A DNA stretch of 64,000 bases, from positions 124,001 to 188,000 of the forward strand of contig NZ_SMKW01000006.1 in the NCBI RefSeq assembly GCF_004348985.1, written 5' to 3'. This DNA comes from Saccharopolyspora elongata (lineage in GTDB: Bacteria > Actinomycetota > Actinomycetes > Mycobacteriales > Pseudonocardiaceae). The notes under the pieces were generated by a model. It was not told the origin of the DNA. It did no database searches and worked only from the letters and a program-made list of their open reading frames with translations. This document shows, piece by piece, positions 52,009 through 60,030 of this stretch (the first letter of the stretch is position 1; each line of letters opens with the position of its first letter). Both the position numbers and the translations under genes were made by a program.

Positions 52009-52082
52009 TGGGGCCGGAGGGACTCGAACCCTCACTGGCTAGGACCTAAACCTAGTGCCTCTGCCAATTGGGCTACGGCCCC
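52009..52082 (-). tRNA. tRNA with anticodon UAG (Leu by code) but class I shape
   Basis: 74-base cloverleaf. The acceptor is GGGGCCG/CGGCCCC with discriminator A, the D-arm is GCCCAATTGGCAGAGGC, and the anticodon stem is CTAGG/CCTAG with loop TTTAGGT giving UAG. The variable region is only CCAGT, and the T-arm is GAGGG-TTCGAGT-CCCTC. CCA is not encoded. A UAG anticodon reads CUA (leucine), but bacterial tRNA-Leu normally has a long variable arm, which this lacks. Confidence 0.9.
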
Positions 52083-52227
52083 GCACGGCACAGCCTAGCG
52101 GGTGGGGTGATCTTGGCGGGAGGCGCGTTCCCGACCGGGTTGCGGGCGCGACACGCGAACCGCTGGTGCGTGGCCGGTTCGGCGGTGCTCTACGGTGTCA
52201 GCAGCCAGGTGAACGTGAGGAGGACAC

Positions 52228-52449
52228 GTGGCCCGTGATCCAGACGCCATCGAGCGCGACATCGAGCAGGCGCGTGAAGCGCTGGCCAGCACGCTGGACC
52301 AACTGAGCGTCAAGGCGAACCCGAAGCGCTTCGTCGAGTACGGCAAGTCCAGCCTGCAGGAGAAGCTCAGCGATCCGAGGGTGCGCTACGTGCTGATCGG
52401 CGTCGGTGCTCTCGTCACCGTTGCGGTGGTGCGCAAGCTGTTCCGCTGA
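52228..52449 (+). CDS. DUF3618 protein
   Basis: 73-residue protein. A polar N-terminal helix (RDPDAIERDIEQAREALASTLDQLSVKANPKRF) is followed by a C-terminal membrane segment (VRYVLIGVGALVTVAVVRKLF). This is the DUF3618 pattern, common in actinomycetes and of unknown function, probably a tail-anchored membrane protein. The GTG at 52228 follows GAGGAGG. Confidence 0.88.
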   Translation: MARDPDAIERDIEQAREALASTLDQLSVKANPKRFVEYGKSSLQEKLSDPRVRYVLIGVGALVTVAVVRKLFR

Positions 52450-52708
52450 GGCCCGTGGGCCTCTTGGATTGAGGCGGTGTGCGGTAGGGCGGGTTCTGAA
52501 GCGGCGCAGCCGCTTAGCCCGCCCTCGCAGCTTGCACCGCCGCGGGTTCTCAGGGGTCTTCTCGCGAGGACAGCCCCGACGTGGTGAATTGGCATTCATG
52601 ATGTCGGGGACCCCACAGCGAGAAGGCGCCTGTAATTCCCGCAGGGGGGCCGCTACCCGCTCCGCCACGCAAAACGAGCCTGGAAACAGGGTTTGCGACC
52701 CAAAACAC
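52450..52708. repeat. Large structured repeat region with nested hairpins
   Basis: GGGCGGG and CCCGCCC enclose AAGCGGC-GCA-GCCGCTT (52499-52515); GCTTGCACCGCC follows at 52530-52541. Next comes a larger nested palindrome in which CTTCTCGC pairs with GCGAGAAG (about 52557-52626), enclosing CCCCGAC and GTCGGGG. The 27-base repeat shared with 32696-32722 ends the region (52664-52690). The AAGCGGC hairpin plus GCTTGCACCGCC pair recurs at 57588-57632. No protein is encoded. Confidence 0.75.
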
Positions 52709-53431
52709 TCACGACTCTTGCTGCTGCACCGCGTCGCCTACTCGGACTTCGCCGGGTTTGGTGACGCGCATGATCACGCCGAACTTGTTGTCGTGGCGGT
52801 CGATGAGGTGGGTCTGCAGTTCCCGCCAGCGCTCGCGGCCGTCGGCGTCCCAGCTGGGGACCGCGCAGCGGATGCACGGCCCGGAGTGATCCCCGGTCAC
52901 CGCCAGTTCCACGTCGCCCACGGTGAGCACGGTGCCGTGCTCCCAGGTTTCCTCGGCGAAGGCCGGCAGATCGGTGGTCACGTGGATGTTCGTGCGGAAC
53001 CGGCGGAGATCGACGTCGGCGCCCAGCTCGTCGGAGAGCCCCACCCGGGAGGCTTCGAAGGTCACGAGCACGGTCGGCCCGCGATCCTGCTGCCCGTCCG
53101 CGGCGTGCAGGCTCAGCGGGATGTCCAGCGATCCGGTGAGGGCGTCGGCGAGCTTCGGGTCCGTCCAGGACCAGTCCGCGCCGTCCGGGCCGCGCAGGTT
53201 CGGCGGTTCGGTCGGGTCGGCGGTGTCGCCGTAGCTCGCCGACCAGCTCAGCATGACCGCGTTCTGCCGTACCGTCAGCACCTTGCCCGAACGCTTGGCG
53301 CGCTCGTCGAGCAGCGCGTAGGCGCGGTCGCCTGCCATGCCGCGGTCGTCGAACCGGGCCGCTTCGACGCGCTCACCGCGCAGCGACTTCACCGGCCACC
53401 GATTGAGCTCCGTCACCGATCCCCGCGCCAC
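52709..53431 (-). CDS. MOSC domain protein (second copy)
   Basis: 240-residue protein with an N-terminal MOSC_N beta-barrel (VTELNRWPVKSLRGERVEAARFDDRGMAGDRAYALLD) and a C-terminal MOSC domain. The conserved Cys region is GDHSGPCIRCAVPSWDADG. The GTG at 53431 is chosen because the preceding ATG at 53443 is followed at once by GGAGGT, which looks like the ribosome binding site for the GTG. Function is likely sulfur or molybdenum-cofactor related, unproven. Confidence 0.85.
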   Translation of the reverse strand: MARGSVTELNRWPVKSLRGERVEAARFDDRGMAGDRAYALLDERAKRSGKVLTVRQNAVMLSWSASYGDTADPTEPPNLRGPDGADWSWTDPKLADALTGSLDIPLSLHAADGQQDRGPTVLVTFEASRVGLSDELGADVDLRRFRTNIHVTTDLPAFAEETWEHGTVLTVGDVELAVTGDHSGPCIRCAVPSWDADGRERWRELQTHLIDRHDNKFGVIMRVTKPGEVRVGDAVQQQES

Positions 53432-53503
53432 GCAGACCTCCATTCACCGCGTGGCCCCACCCTAGCGCGTGGCCCTGATGCTCCGACTCGTGCGAACCGG
53501 GGA

Positions 53504-54169
53504 TCATCGCCGGGGCGCGGCGCTGTGGAGCAGCGGTAGCAGGGCCTCGTGCAGCAGCCGGTCGACGAAACCGGTGTCCAGCGGTTCGTCGGCGAGCATC
53601 AGGCGGTAGATCAGGCTGGCTCCGGCGAGTTCGACGACCGTGTCGATCGGCGAGTCGGCGCGGATCTCGCCGCGCTGCACGCCGCGCTCGATGATGCGGC
53701 GCAGCATGTCGCGCTGCGGCAGCAGGAAGGACTCGCGGAACGCCGCGGCCAGTTCGGGCTCGTGGGGGAGCTCGCCGACCAGCGCCTGCGCCGCCTTGCC
53801 GACCGGGCCGGTCAGGAACGACGCGAAGCTGCGGAGGAACTCGCCGAGGTCGGCCTCGATGGTGCCCTGGTCGGGTTCCGGGATGCTGCGGCGCACCAGC
53901 TGGGTGCAGGTGTCGATGACCAGGTCGAGCTTGGAGTCCCACCGGCGGTAGATGGTGGCCTTGCCCGCCCGCGCGTGGGCGGCGACGGCGTCCATGGTCA
54001 ACGCCCGGTACCCGACGTCGGCCAGCACCTCCATCGCGGCCTGGCGCAGCGCCGCGTCGCGGGTGGCATCGCGCGGGCGCCCCCGGCCGCTGGCCGGCCG
54101 GTTCGTTTCGACGCTGGCCAACGCTGGTTCCTCCTCGCGTGCACTGCTCGCCGCTTTCACACCGGACAT
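53504..54169 (-). CDS. TetR-family transcriptional regulator
   Basis: 221-residue TetR protein. A 25-residue polar N-terminal tail precedes the HTH DAALRQAAMEVLADVGYRALTMDAVAAHARAGKATIYRRWDSKLDL, and a TetR_C-type effector domain follows (LPHEPELAAAFRESFLLPQRDMLRRIIERG). ATG 54169 is preferred. A small gene (54226-54528) lies 57 bases upstream on the same strand. Confidence 0.9.
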   Translation of the reverse strand: MSGVKAASSAREEEPALASVETNRPASGRGRPRDATRDAALRQAAMEVLADVGYRALTMDAVAAHARAGKATIYRRWDSKLDLVIDTCTQLVRRSIPEPDQGTIEADLGEFLRSFASFLTGPVGKAAQALVGELPHEPELAAAFRESFLLPQRDMLRRIIERGVQRGEIRADSPIDTVVELAGASLIYRLMLADEPLDTGFVDRLLHEALLPLLHSAAPRR

Positions 54170-54225
54170 CCTAAGGTCCGCGCCGCTTTCGTCCACTGTG
54201 CACGCAATCGGGATGTTCCGCGCGG

Positions 54226-54528
54226 TCACCTGGCGCCGCGCGCGTGGCCCGTCGCGGCGGCCATGGCGCTGCGGGTCGCCTCGTCGGACAGACCGTGCCT
54301 GGCCTGCAGGTATGCGCTGGTGAAGGCGAAGCCGTCGCCATCGAGCAGGTGGATCACGACGCGACCCGCCTTGCCGGGCGCGAGCTGCTCGATGAACTGG
54401 TCGGCCTGGTCGCGCGCCGCGATCAGGCCCGGCGCCCGGGCCGTCCGGCGATCGGCGCCGGTCGTGACCGTGACCAGCCAGTCGTCGCCGTCCGGGACGT
54501 AGTCGGCCGTGATGTGTCCGCTTGCCAT
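54226..54528 (-). CDS. Small uncharacterised protein
   Basis: 100-residue protein starting at ATG 54528 with GGAGGC upstream. The N-terminal half (ITADYVPDGDDWLVTVTTGADRRTARAPGLIAARDQADQFIEQL) has the beta-beta-beta-alpha look of HicB-like folds, but no HicA partner is adjacent. I cannot assign a function. Confidence 0.7.
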   Translation of the reverse strand: MASGHITADYVPDGDDWLVTVTTGADRRTARAPGLIAARDQADQFIEQLAPGKAGRVVIHLLDGDGFAFTSAYLQARHGLSDEATRSAMAAATGHARGAR

Positions 54529-54649
54529 GAATGCCTCCGCCTCCGGCGCGCTCGGGCGTTCGTGTGACGTCGCGGACCGGCGAGGGCTGCGTCGATCGCT
54601 GTCGCCGCTGGGCAGCCGCTGGCAGGCCGGTCGCGCGTGGCCGTCGACT

Positions 54650-55225
54650 TTACGGGTTGCGCCGGGCGAGGTCTTCAGGACGGTCGATGTCGAAGCCCGC
54701 CGACACGTCGTCGCAGGCCACCAGCGCGACTTCGCGGCCCTTGAGGTAGCCGCGGGCGCCGGCGTCGCCGGTGGCGGCCGCGCGGGCCCCGGCCCAGTGG
54801 TCGCGGCCGAACAGCACGGGGTGGGTGCGCGCGCCGTCGTGCGCGGCGGCGGCCAGTGCGCTCCGGCTCGCGAGCGCGGCGACGCGCCGCACGGCTTCCG
54901 GGCTGATGCCGGGCATGTCGACCGGCAGCACGAGGGCGGCGTCGGCATCGGTCGGGGCGAGCGCGTCGAGCGCGGTGCGCAGCGACGAGCCCATGCCGGT
55001 GGCCCAGTCCGGGTTGACCACGGCCGTCGCGCCGGTCAGCTCCGCCCGTTCGCGGACCTCGTCCGCGGCGGCGCCGAGGACGACCACGACGGGCGCGCAG
55101 CCGCCCGCGGCGAGCACTCGCACGGCCCGGTCCACCAGCAGCGATCCGCGGTACTCCACCAGCGCCTTCGGCATCCCGAAGCGACGTCCGGCACCGGCGG
55201 CCAACACGACTCCCGCGACTCCCAC
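54650..55225 (-). CDS. MocA/MobA-like molybdenum cofactor nucleotidyltransferase
   Basis: 191-residue NTP-transferase. GVVLAAGAGRRFGMPKALVEYRG is the nucleotide-binding loop, and ALVLPVDMPGISPEAVRR carries the metal-binding Asp. MocA adds CMP to molybdopterin for xanthine-dehydrogenase-type enzymes, which fits its place beside the purine-oxidation cluster. MobA or a generic nucleotidyltransferase is less likely by context. The start is taken as GTG 55225. Confidence 0.85.
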   Translation of the reverse strand: MGVAGVVLAAGAGRRFGMPKALVEYRGSLLVDRAVRVLAAGGCAPVVVVLGAAADEVRERAELTGATAVVNPDWATGMGSSLRTALDALAPTDADAALVLPVDMPGISPEAVRRVAALASRSALAAAAHDGARTHPVLFGRDHWAGARAAATGDAGARGYLKGREVALVACDDVSAGFDIDRPEDLARRNP

Positions 55226-55253
55226 GCACGCACCGTACCCATCCGGAGACCGC

Positions 55254-55290
55254 GGTGGAGGGCGCCTCTCGGGGAAAGGCGCCCTCCACC
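55254..55290 (-). terminator. Hairpin terminator after the purine permease
   Basis: GGTGGAGGGCGCCT (55254-55267) pairs perfectly with AGGCGCCCTCCACC (55277-55290), 21 bases beyond the permease stop and ahead of the mocA-like gene. Confidence 0.75.
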
Positions 55291-55311
55291 TGGTTCCTGG
55301 TCGAGTGGCAG

Positions 55312-56757
55312 CTACTCGACCAGGGCCTCGATGCCCTCTACGCCGAAGTAGAAGGCGAAGACGATCGCCAGGACGCCGACGAGCCAGCCGATCTCGCGCA
55401 CCTTGCCGCGGGCGATCTTGATGACCGCGAACGCGACGAGGCCCGCGCCGATGCCGTTGGTGATCATGTAGGTGAACGGGATCACCGCGATGGTCAGGAA
55501 CGCCGGGATCACGTAGTCCGGGTCGTCCCAGGGGATGTGCCGGACCTGGGCCATCATCAGCGCCCCGACGATCACCAGCGCGGGCGCGGCGGCCTGCGCC
55601 GGCACCACCGCCGCCAGCGGCGTGAACAGCAGCGCCGCGCAGAACAGCAGGCCGGTGACCACGCTGGCCAGGCCGGTGCGCGCGCCTTCGGCGACGCCGG
55701 TGGCCGACTCCAGGAACACCGTGTTCGGCGACGAGCCGGTGAGCCCGCCCGCCGCGGCGGCGACGCCGTCCACGGCCAGGATCCGGCCCATGCCTTCGAC
55801 CTTGCCGTCCTTCACCAGCCCGGCCTCGGAGGAGACGCTGGTGATGGTGCCCATCGCGTCGAAGAACCCGGACAGCACGAGGGTGAACAGGAAGACGGTG
55901 GCCGCGATGCCGCCGGCCGCGGCGAACCCGCCGAACAGGTCGACGTCGCCGAACAGGCTGAAGTCGGGGCTGCCGACGACGTGGTCGGGCAGCTCGGGCA
56001 CGATCGTGCCCCACTGCTTCGGGTCGATGGCGAACGCCGCGTTCGCCGCGATCGCCAGCACCGTGCTCACCGCGATGCCGATGAGGATCGCGCCGGGCAC
56101 CCGCCGCGCCAGCAGCACCAGCATGATCAGGAGGCTCACGCAGAAGATCGCGATCGGCACCCCGATCAGGTGCCCCTCGGTGCCCTGACCCATCTGGACC
56201 GGCACCGTGGTGTTGGCCGCGTCCGGCTTCCGGGTCACGAATCCCGAGCTGACCAGGCCGATCAGCGCGATGTAGAGGCCGATGCCGACGGTGAGCGCGG
56301 TCTTCAGCGCGGCCGGGATGGCGTTGATGATCTTCTCCCGGACGCCGCTGATGGCCAGGACGACGATCACGATGCCTTCGAGCACCACCAGCCCGAAGGC
56401 CTGCGCCCAGGTCATGGCGGGCGCGATGGTGAAGGCGACGACGGCGTTGACGCCCAGCCCGGAGGCCAGGGCCAGCGGCGCGTTGCCGACCAGGCCCATC
56501 ACGATGGTCATCACGCCGGCGGTGGCCGCGGTGGCCGTCGTCAGCTGCTCGGGCGTCAGCTCGGCGCCGGTCGCGTCCGCGGACGCGCCGAGGATCAGCG
56601 GGTTGAGCATCACGATGTAGGCCATCGCGACGAACGTGGTCAGGCCGCCGCGCAGTTCGCGGGAGAAGGTGGAACCGCGGGCGGTGATGCGGAAGAAGCG
56701 ATCTAATCCGGAAGCGCCGGCGTCGGCGGATCTTTCCGGTTGCACTTGCTGGGTCAT
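55312..56757 (-). CDS. Purine permease, NCS2 (AzgA-like) family
   Basis: 481-residue transporter with about 13 membrane segments. It has the AzgA-type N-terminus (RFFRITARGSTFSRELRGGLTTFVAMAYIVMLNPLIL), ASGLGVNAVVAFTI, and the segment GGLTGSSPNTVFLESATGVAEGARTGLASV typical of the adenine/guanine/hypoxanthine branch. It should import purine bases for the deaminase and dehydrogenase encoded next to it. ATG 56757 follows GGGAGGA. Confidence 0.93.
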   Translation of the reverse strand: MTQQVQPERSADAGASGLDRFFRITARGSTFSRELRGGLTTFVAMAYIVMLNPLILGASADATGAELTPEQLTTATAATAGVMTIVMGLVGNAPLALASGLGVNAVVAFTIAPAMTWAQAFGLVVLEGIVIVVLAISGVREKIINAIPAALKTALTVGIGLYIALIGLVSSGFVTRKPDAANTTVPVQMGQGTEGHLIGVPIAIFCVSLLIMLVLLARRVPGAILIGIAVSTVLAIAANAAFAIDPKQWGTIVPELPDHVVGSPDFSLFGDVDLFGGFAAAGGIAATVFLFTLVLSGFFDAMGTITSVSSEAGLVKDGKVEGMGRILAVDGVAAAAGGLTGSSPNTVFLESATGVAEGARTGLASVVTGLLFCAALLFTPLAAVVPAQAAAPALVIVGALMMAQVRHIPWDDPDYVIPAFLTIAVIPFTYMITNGIGAGLVAFAVIKIARGKVREIGWLVGVLAIVFAFYFGVEGIEALVE

Positions 56758-57072
56758 GAGTCCTCCCATGCCGGTGGGCGCCCCCGCGCGGCACCCGGAT
56801 TCGGTGCCGCCCGGACTTGTTTCCGGCGTTTTCCGGGCAGGGGAGGGCCCGGCGGGAATTCGCCGAAATCGGTGCGGGGCATTTGATCGATTGGTTTTCG
56901 CTGTCCCGGATCGGTTCATCGGGACGGCGGGCGGGCCCAGCTCCGGCGCAACAGCGGGGAACTGTCGGTGTGGCCCGTCCGCAGGCTTCGGGCGACCCGG
57001 TCGTCGCTACCGATGCCTCTGCTCAGGACGTCGTTGTCGGAATCTTCTTGCTGGCGGAGGAATTGCTGCGGT
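56758..57072. other. 315-base intergenic region
   Basis: No gene is seen. A hairpin pairs GTCCC-GAT with ATC-GGGAC (56903-56925, one bulge) and may terminate the guanine deaminase transcript or form part of the permease promoter. Confidence 0.5.
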
Positions 57073-57561
57073 TCAGTAGTCGACGCGGTCGGTCTTGCCG
57101 CGCCAGGCGTCGAAGGCGGCGTTGCGGTCGGTCATCTCCACCCGGACGACGGGCGTCGGGCATTTCGTCTCGGGATCCTTGAACGCGTCGTAGAAGGCGC
57201 GGTCGTCGAAGCCCGCATCGGCGGCGTCGTCCCGGTCGGCGGCGAACAGCACCCGGTCGACCCGCGCCCACAGCGCCGAGGCCAGGCACATCGGGCACGG
57301 TTCGCACGAGGTCACCAGCACGCAGCCGTCCAGCTTGAAGGTGCCCAGCGCCCGGCAGGCGTTGCGGATCGCGGTCACCTCGGCGTGCGCGGTCGGGTCG
57401 AGGTCGACGGTCACCTTGTTGGTGCCCGTCGCGATGATCTCGCCGTCCCGGACGATCAACGCGCCGAAGGGGCCGCCGCCACTGTCCACATTGGTCTTGG
57501 CGAGATCGATGGCCTGCGCCATCCAGTCCTGCTCGGCGCCCGTTGCGACGTCCACGGACAT
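57073..57561 (-). CDS. Guanine deaminase-type nucleoside/base deaminase
   Basis: 162-residue CMP/dCMP-deaminase-fold enzyme. The zinc site is HAE (His 59, Glu 61) and PCPMC (Cys 89, Cys 92). The C-terminal CPTPVVRVEMTDRNAAFDAW resembles Bacillus-type guanine deaminase (GuaD). With the adjacent permease and xanthine dehydrogenase, conversion of guanine to xanthine is the likely role; tRNA adenosine deaminase is less likely. ATG 57561 follows AGGAGG. Confidence 0.9.
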   Translation of the reverse strand: MSVDVATGAEQDWMAQAIDLAKTNVDSGGGPFGALIVRDGEIIATGTNKVTVDLDPTAHAEVTAIRNACRALGTFKLDGCVLVTSCEPCPMCLASALWARVDRVLFAADRDDAADAGFDDRAFYDAFKDPETKCPTPVVRVEMTDRNAAFDAWRGKTDRVDY

Positions 57562-57587
57562 TGCTTTCCTCCTATGATCTTTTCAGT

Positions 57588-57632
57588 AAGCGGCGGGAGC
57601 CGCTTGAGGTGTGGGACTCGGCTTGCACCGCC
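57588..57632. repeat. Second copy of the AAGCGGC hairpin and GCTTGCACCGCC motif
   Basis: AAGCGGC-GGGA-GCCGCTT (57588-57605) is followed 15 bases later by GCTTGCACCGCC (57621-57632), matching 52499-52541 in order and spacing. Confidence 0.7.
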
Positions 57633-57683
57633 ACGCAAATCACTCTGAATTTCTCGCCGGGTTTTCCGGATTACTTTGGGTTG

Positions 57684-57714
57684 CTGGGGCGGCGGCCCGG
57701 CACCGCCGCCCCAG
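57684..57714 (-). terminator. Terminator of the xanthine dehydrogenase operon
   Basis: CTGGGGCGGCGG (57684-57695) pairs perfectly with CCGCCGCCCCAG (57703-57714), beginning 10 bases past the dehydrogenase stop. Confidence 0.8.
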
Positions 57715-57723
57715 CTGGTCTGG

Positions 57724-60030
57724 TCACACGATGTGCTCGGGGGCTACCGGGGTGTGGAGGAGTTCCTTGCCGGTGGCGGCGCGGATGGCGGCCACCACGG
57801 CGGGCGTGGTGGAGATCGTCGGCGGCTCGCCCACCCCGCGCTGCCCGTAGACCGCGTTGGGGTCGGCGCGTTCGATCACGTCGATCTCCATCGGCGGCGT
57901 GTCGAGGATCGTGGGGATCAGGTAGTCGGTGAAGGAGGGGTTGCGGATGTGCCCGTCCACGACCTTGATCTCCTCCATCACGGCCAGCCCCATGCCCTGC
58001 GCGGTGCCGCCCTGGATCTGGCCGATCACCGCGTCCGGGTTGATCGCCTTGCCGACGTCCTGGGAGCAGGCCAGCTGCACGACCTTGACCAGGCCGAGAT
58101 CCAGGTCGACGTCGACCACCGCGCGGTGCGCGGAGAACGCGTGCTGCACGTGCACCCGGTCGCTGCGGCCGTTCTCGTCCATCGGGAAGGTCTCCCGGTG
58201 GTGGTACTCGCGGGTTTCCTCGATGACGTCGTCGCCGAGCACCTCCACGAGGTCGGCCAGCACGCCGTGGGCCTCGGACACGACCTTGCCGCCCTGCAGG
58301 GACAGCAGCGCCGGTTCGACGTCGTAGCGCTCGGCGACCCGGGCGAACAGCGCCTCCCGCACCGCGTCGCAGGCCGCCTTGACGGCACTGCCGGTGACCA
58401 GCGTCTGCCGCGAGGCGGAGCTGGAGCCGGCCGGGCCGACGCTGGTGTCGTTCGGGTGGATGGTCACCCGCTCGACGCCGAGCTCCGACCGCGCGATCTG
58501 CTGCTGCACCGTCACCAGGCCCTGCCCGACCTCGGCCGCGGCGGTGTGCACCATGGCGGCCGGCTCACCGCCGAGGGCCTGCAACCGCACCCGCGCGGTC
58601 GAGAAGTCGTCGGCGCCTTCGGCGTAGCAGATGTTCTTGATCGTCACGCCGTAGCCGACGCCGCGCACCACGCCTTCGCCGTGCGTGGTGTTGGACGCCC
58701 CGCCGGGCATGTCCCGGATGTCCACCGGCCCGGTGCGCTCGTCGGGCATCGGCAGGTCCCGCACGCGCGCCAGCAGCTCGGCCACCGGCGCCGGGAAGTC
58801 CAGCACCTGACCGGTCGGGATCGAGTCGCCCTGCTCGATGGCGTTGGCGATGCGCACGTCGACCGGGTCCATGCCCAGCGCGTCGGCGAGCTTGTCCATT
58901 TGGGACTCGTACGCGAAAGTCGGCTGCACCGCGCCGAGTCCGCGCATCGCGCCGCACGGCGGGTTGTTGGTGTAGAGCCCCCAACCCTCGATGTCGACGT
59001 TCGGCACCTTGTACGGCCCGGCGCCGAGCGTGGTGCCGTTGCCGACCACGACGGGCGTCTTCGAGGCGTACGCGCCGCCGTCGAAGTACTGCCGCGCCTT
59101 GACGTACACGAGCTCGCCGTCGCGGGTGGCTCCGTGCTCGTAGTACATCTTGGCCGGGTGCCGGTGCACGTGGCCGTAGAACGACTCCTCGCGGTTGTAG
59201 ACCATCTTGACCGGTTTGCCCAGGTGCAGCGCCAGCATGCACACGTGCACCTGGATGGACAGGTCCTCGCGGCCGCCGAACGCGCCGCCGACGCCGGACA
59301 TGGTCATCCGCACCTTCTCCGGCGGCAGCCCGAGCGCCCGCGCGGTCTGCCGGAGGTCGGAGTGCAGGTCCTGGGTCGCCAGGTACAGGTCGACGCCGCC
59401 GTCCTCGGACGGGATGGCCAGCCCGGACTCGGGCCCCAGGAACGCCTGGTCCTGCATCCCGACGGTGTACACGCCGGAGACCACGACGTCGGCCGTCGCG
59501 TTCGGGTCGCCCTTGACGATCTTCTGGTGCCGCACCACGTTGCCGTCCGGGTGCAGCTTCGGCAGCGTGTCGTCGTGCGCGACGCGCTCGGCGTCGAGCA
59601 CCGGCTCCAGCACCTCGTAGTCGACGACGATCTTCTCCAGCGCGCGCCGCGCCGTCTCCGGGTGATCGGCCGCGACCAGTGCGACCGCCTCGCCCTTGTA
59701 GCGCACCACGTCGGAGGCCAGTACCGGCTGGTCGGCGTACTTCAGGCCGAAGCAGTTGTCGCCGGGCACGTCCTCGGCGGTGAGCACGGTCTGCACGCCG
59801 GCCATCGCCATCGCCGGCCCGATGTCGATCGAACGGATCCGGGCGTGCGGGTGCGGGCTGCGCAAGGTCGCGCCCCACAGCATGTCCTCGGCCCACAGGT
59901 CCGAGGAGTAGGCGAACTCACCGCGCACCTTGATGGTGCCGTCCGGGCGCAGGGGAGATTCGCCGATGCCGCCGCCGATGGCGTCGTTGAGCTCCTGAGG
60001 ACTGCGAGCAGGCGCATGGCTGCTGCTCAT
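57724..60030 (-). CDS. Xanthine dehydrogenase, molybdopterin-binding subunit
   Basis: 768-residue catalytic subunit. It has the XDH small N-terminal domain (GTIKVRGEFAYSSDLWAEDMLWGATLRSPHPHARI) and the molybdopterin segments GVGGAFGGREDLS, CGAMRGLGAVQPTFAYE and AAEVGQGLVTVQQQIA. The active-site Glu is near the C-terminus in GQRGVGEPPTI. It oxidises hypoxanthine and xanthine together with the FeS and FAD subunits encoded upstream. ATG 60030 overlaps the stop of the amidohydrolase gene. Confidence 0.94.
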   Translation of the reverse strand: MSSSHAPARSPQELNDAIGGGIGESPLRPDGTIKVRGEFAYSSDLWAEDMLWGATLRSPHPHARIRSIDIGPAMAMAGVQTVLTAEDVPGDNCFGLKYADQPVLASDVVRYKGEAVALVAADHPETARRALEKIVVDYEVLEPVLDAERVAHDDTLPKLHPDGNVVRHQKIVKGDPNATADVVVSGVYTVGMQDQAFLGPESGLAIPSEDGGVDLYLATQDLHSDLRQTARALGLPPEKVRMTMSGVGGAFGGREDLSIQVHVCMLALHLGKPVKMVYNREESFYGHVHRHPAKMYYEHGATRDGELVYVKARQYFDGGAYASKTPVVVGNGTTLGAGPYKVPNVDIEGWGLYTNNPPCGAMRGLGAVQPTFAYESQMDKLADALGMDPVDVRIANAIEQGDSIPTGQVLDFPAPVAELLARVRDLPMPDERTGPVDIRDMPGGASNTTHGEGVVRGVGYGVTIKNICYAEGADDFSTARVRLQALGGEPAAMVHTAAAEVGQGLVTVQQQIARSELGVERVTIHPNDTSVGPAGSSSASRQTLVTGSAVKAACDAVREALFARVAERYDVEPALLSLQGGKVVSEAHGVLADLVEVLGDDVIEETREYHHRETFPMDENGRSDRVHVQHAFSAHRAVVDVDLDLGLVKVVQLACSQDVGKAINPDAVIGQIQGGTAQGMGLAVMEEIKVVDGHIRNPSFTDYLIPTILDTPPMEIDVIERADPNAVYGQRGVGEPPTISTTPAVVAAIRAATGKELLHTPVAPEHIV

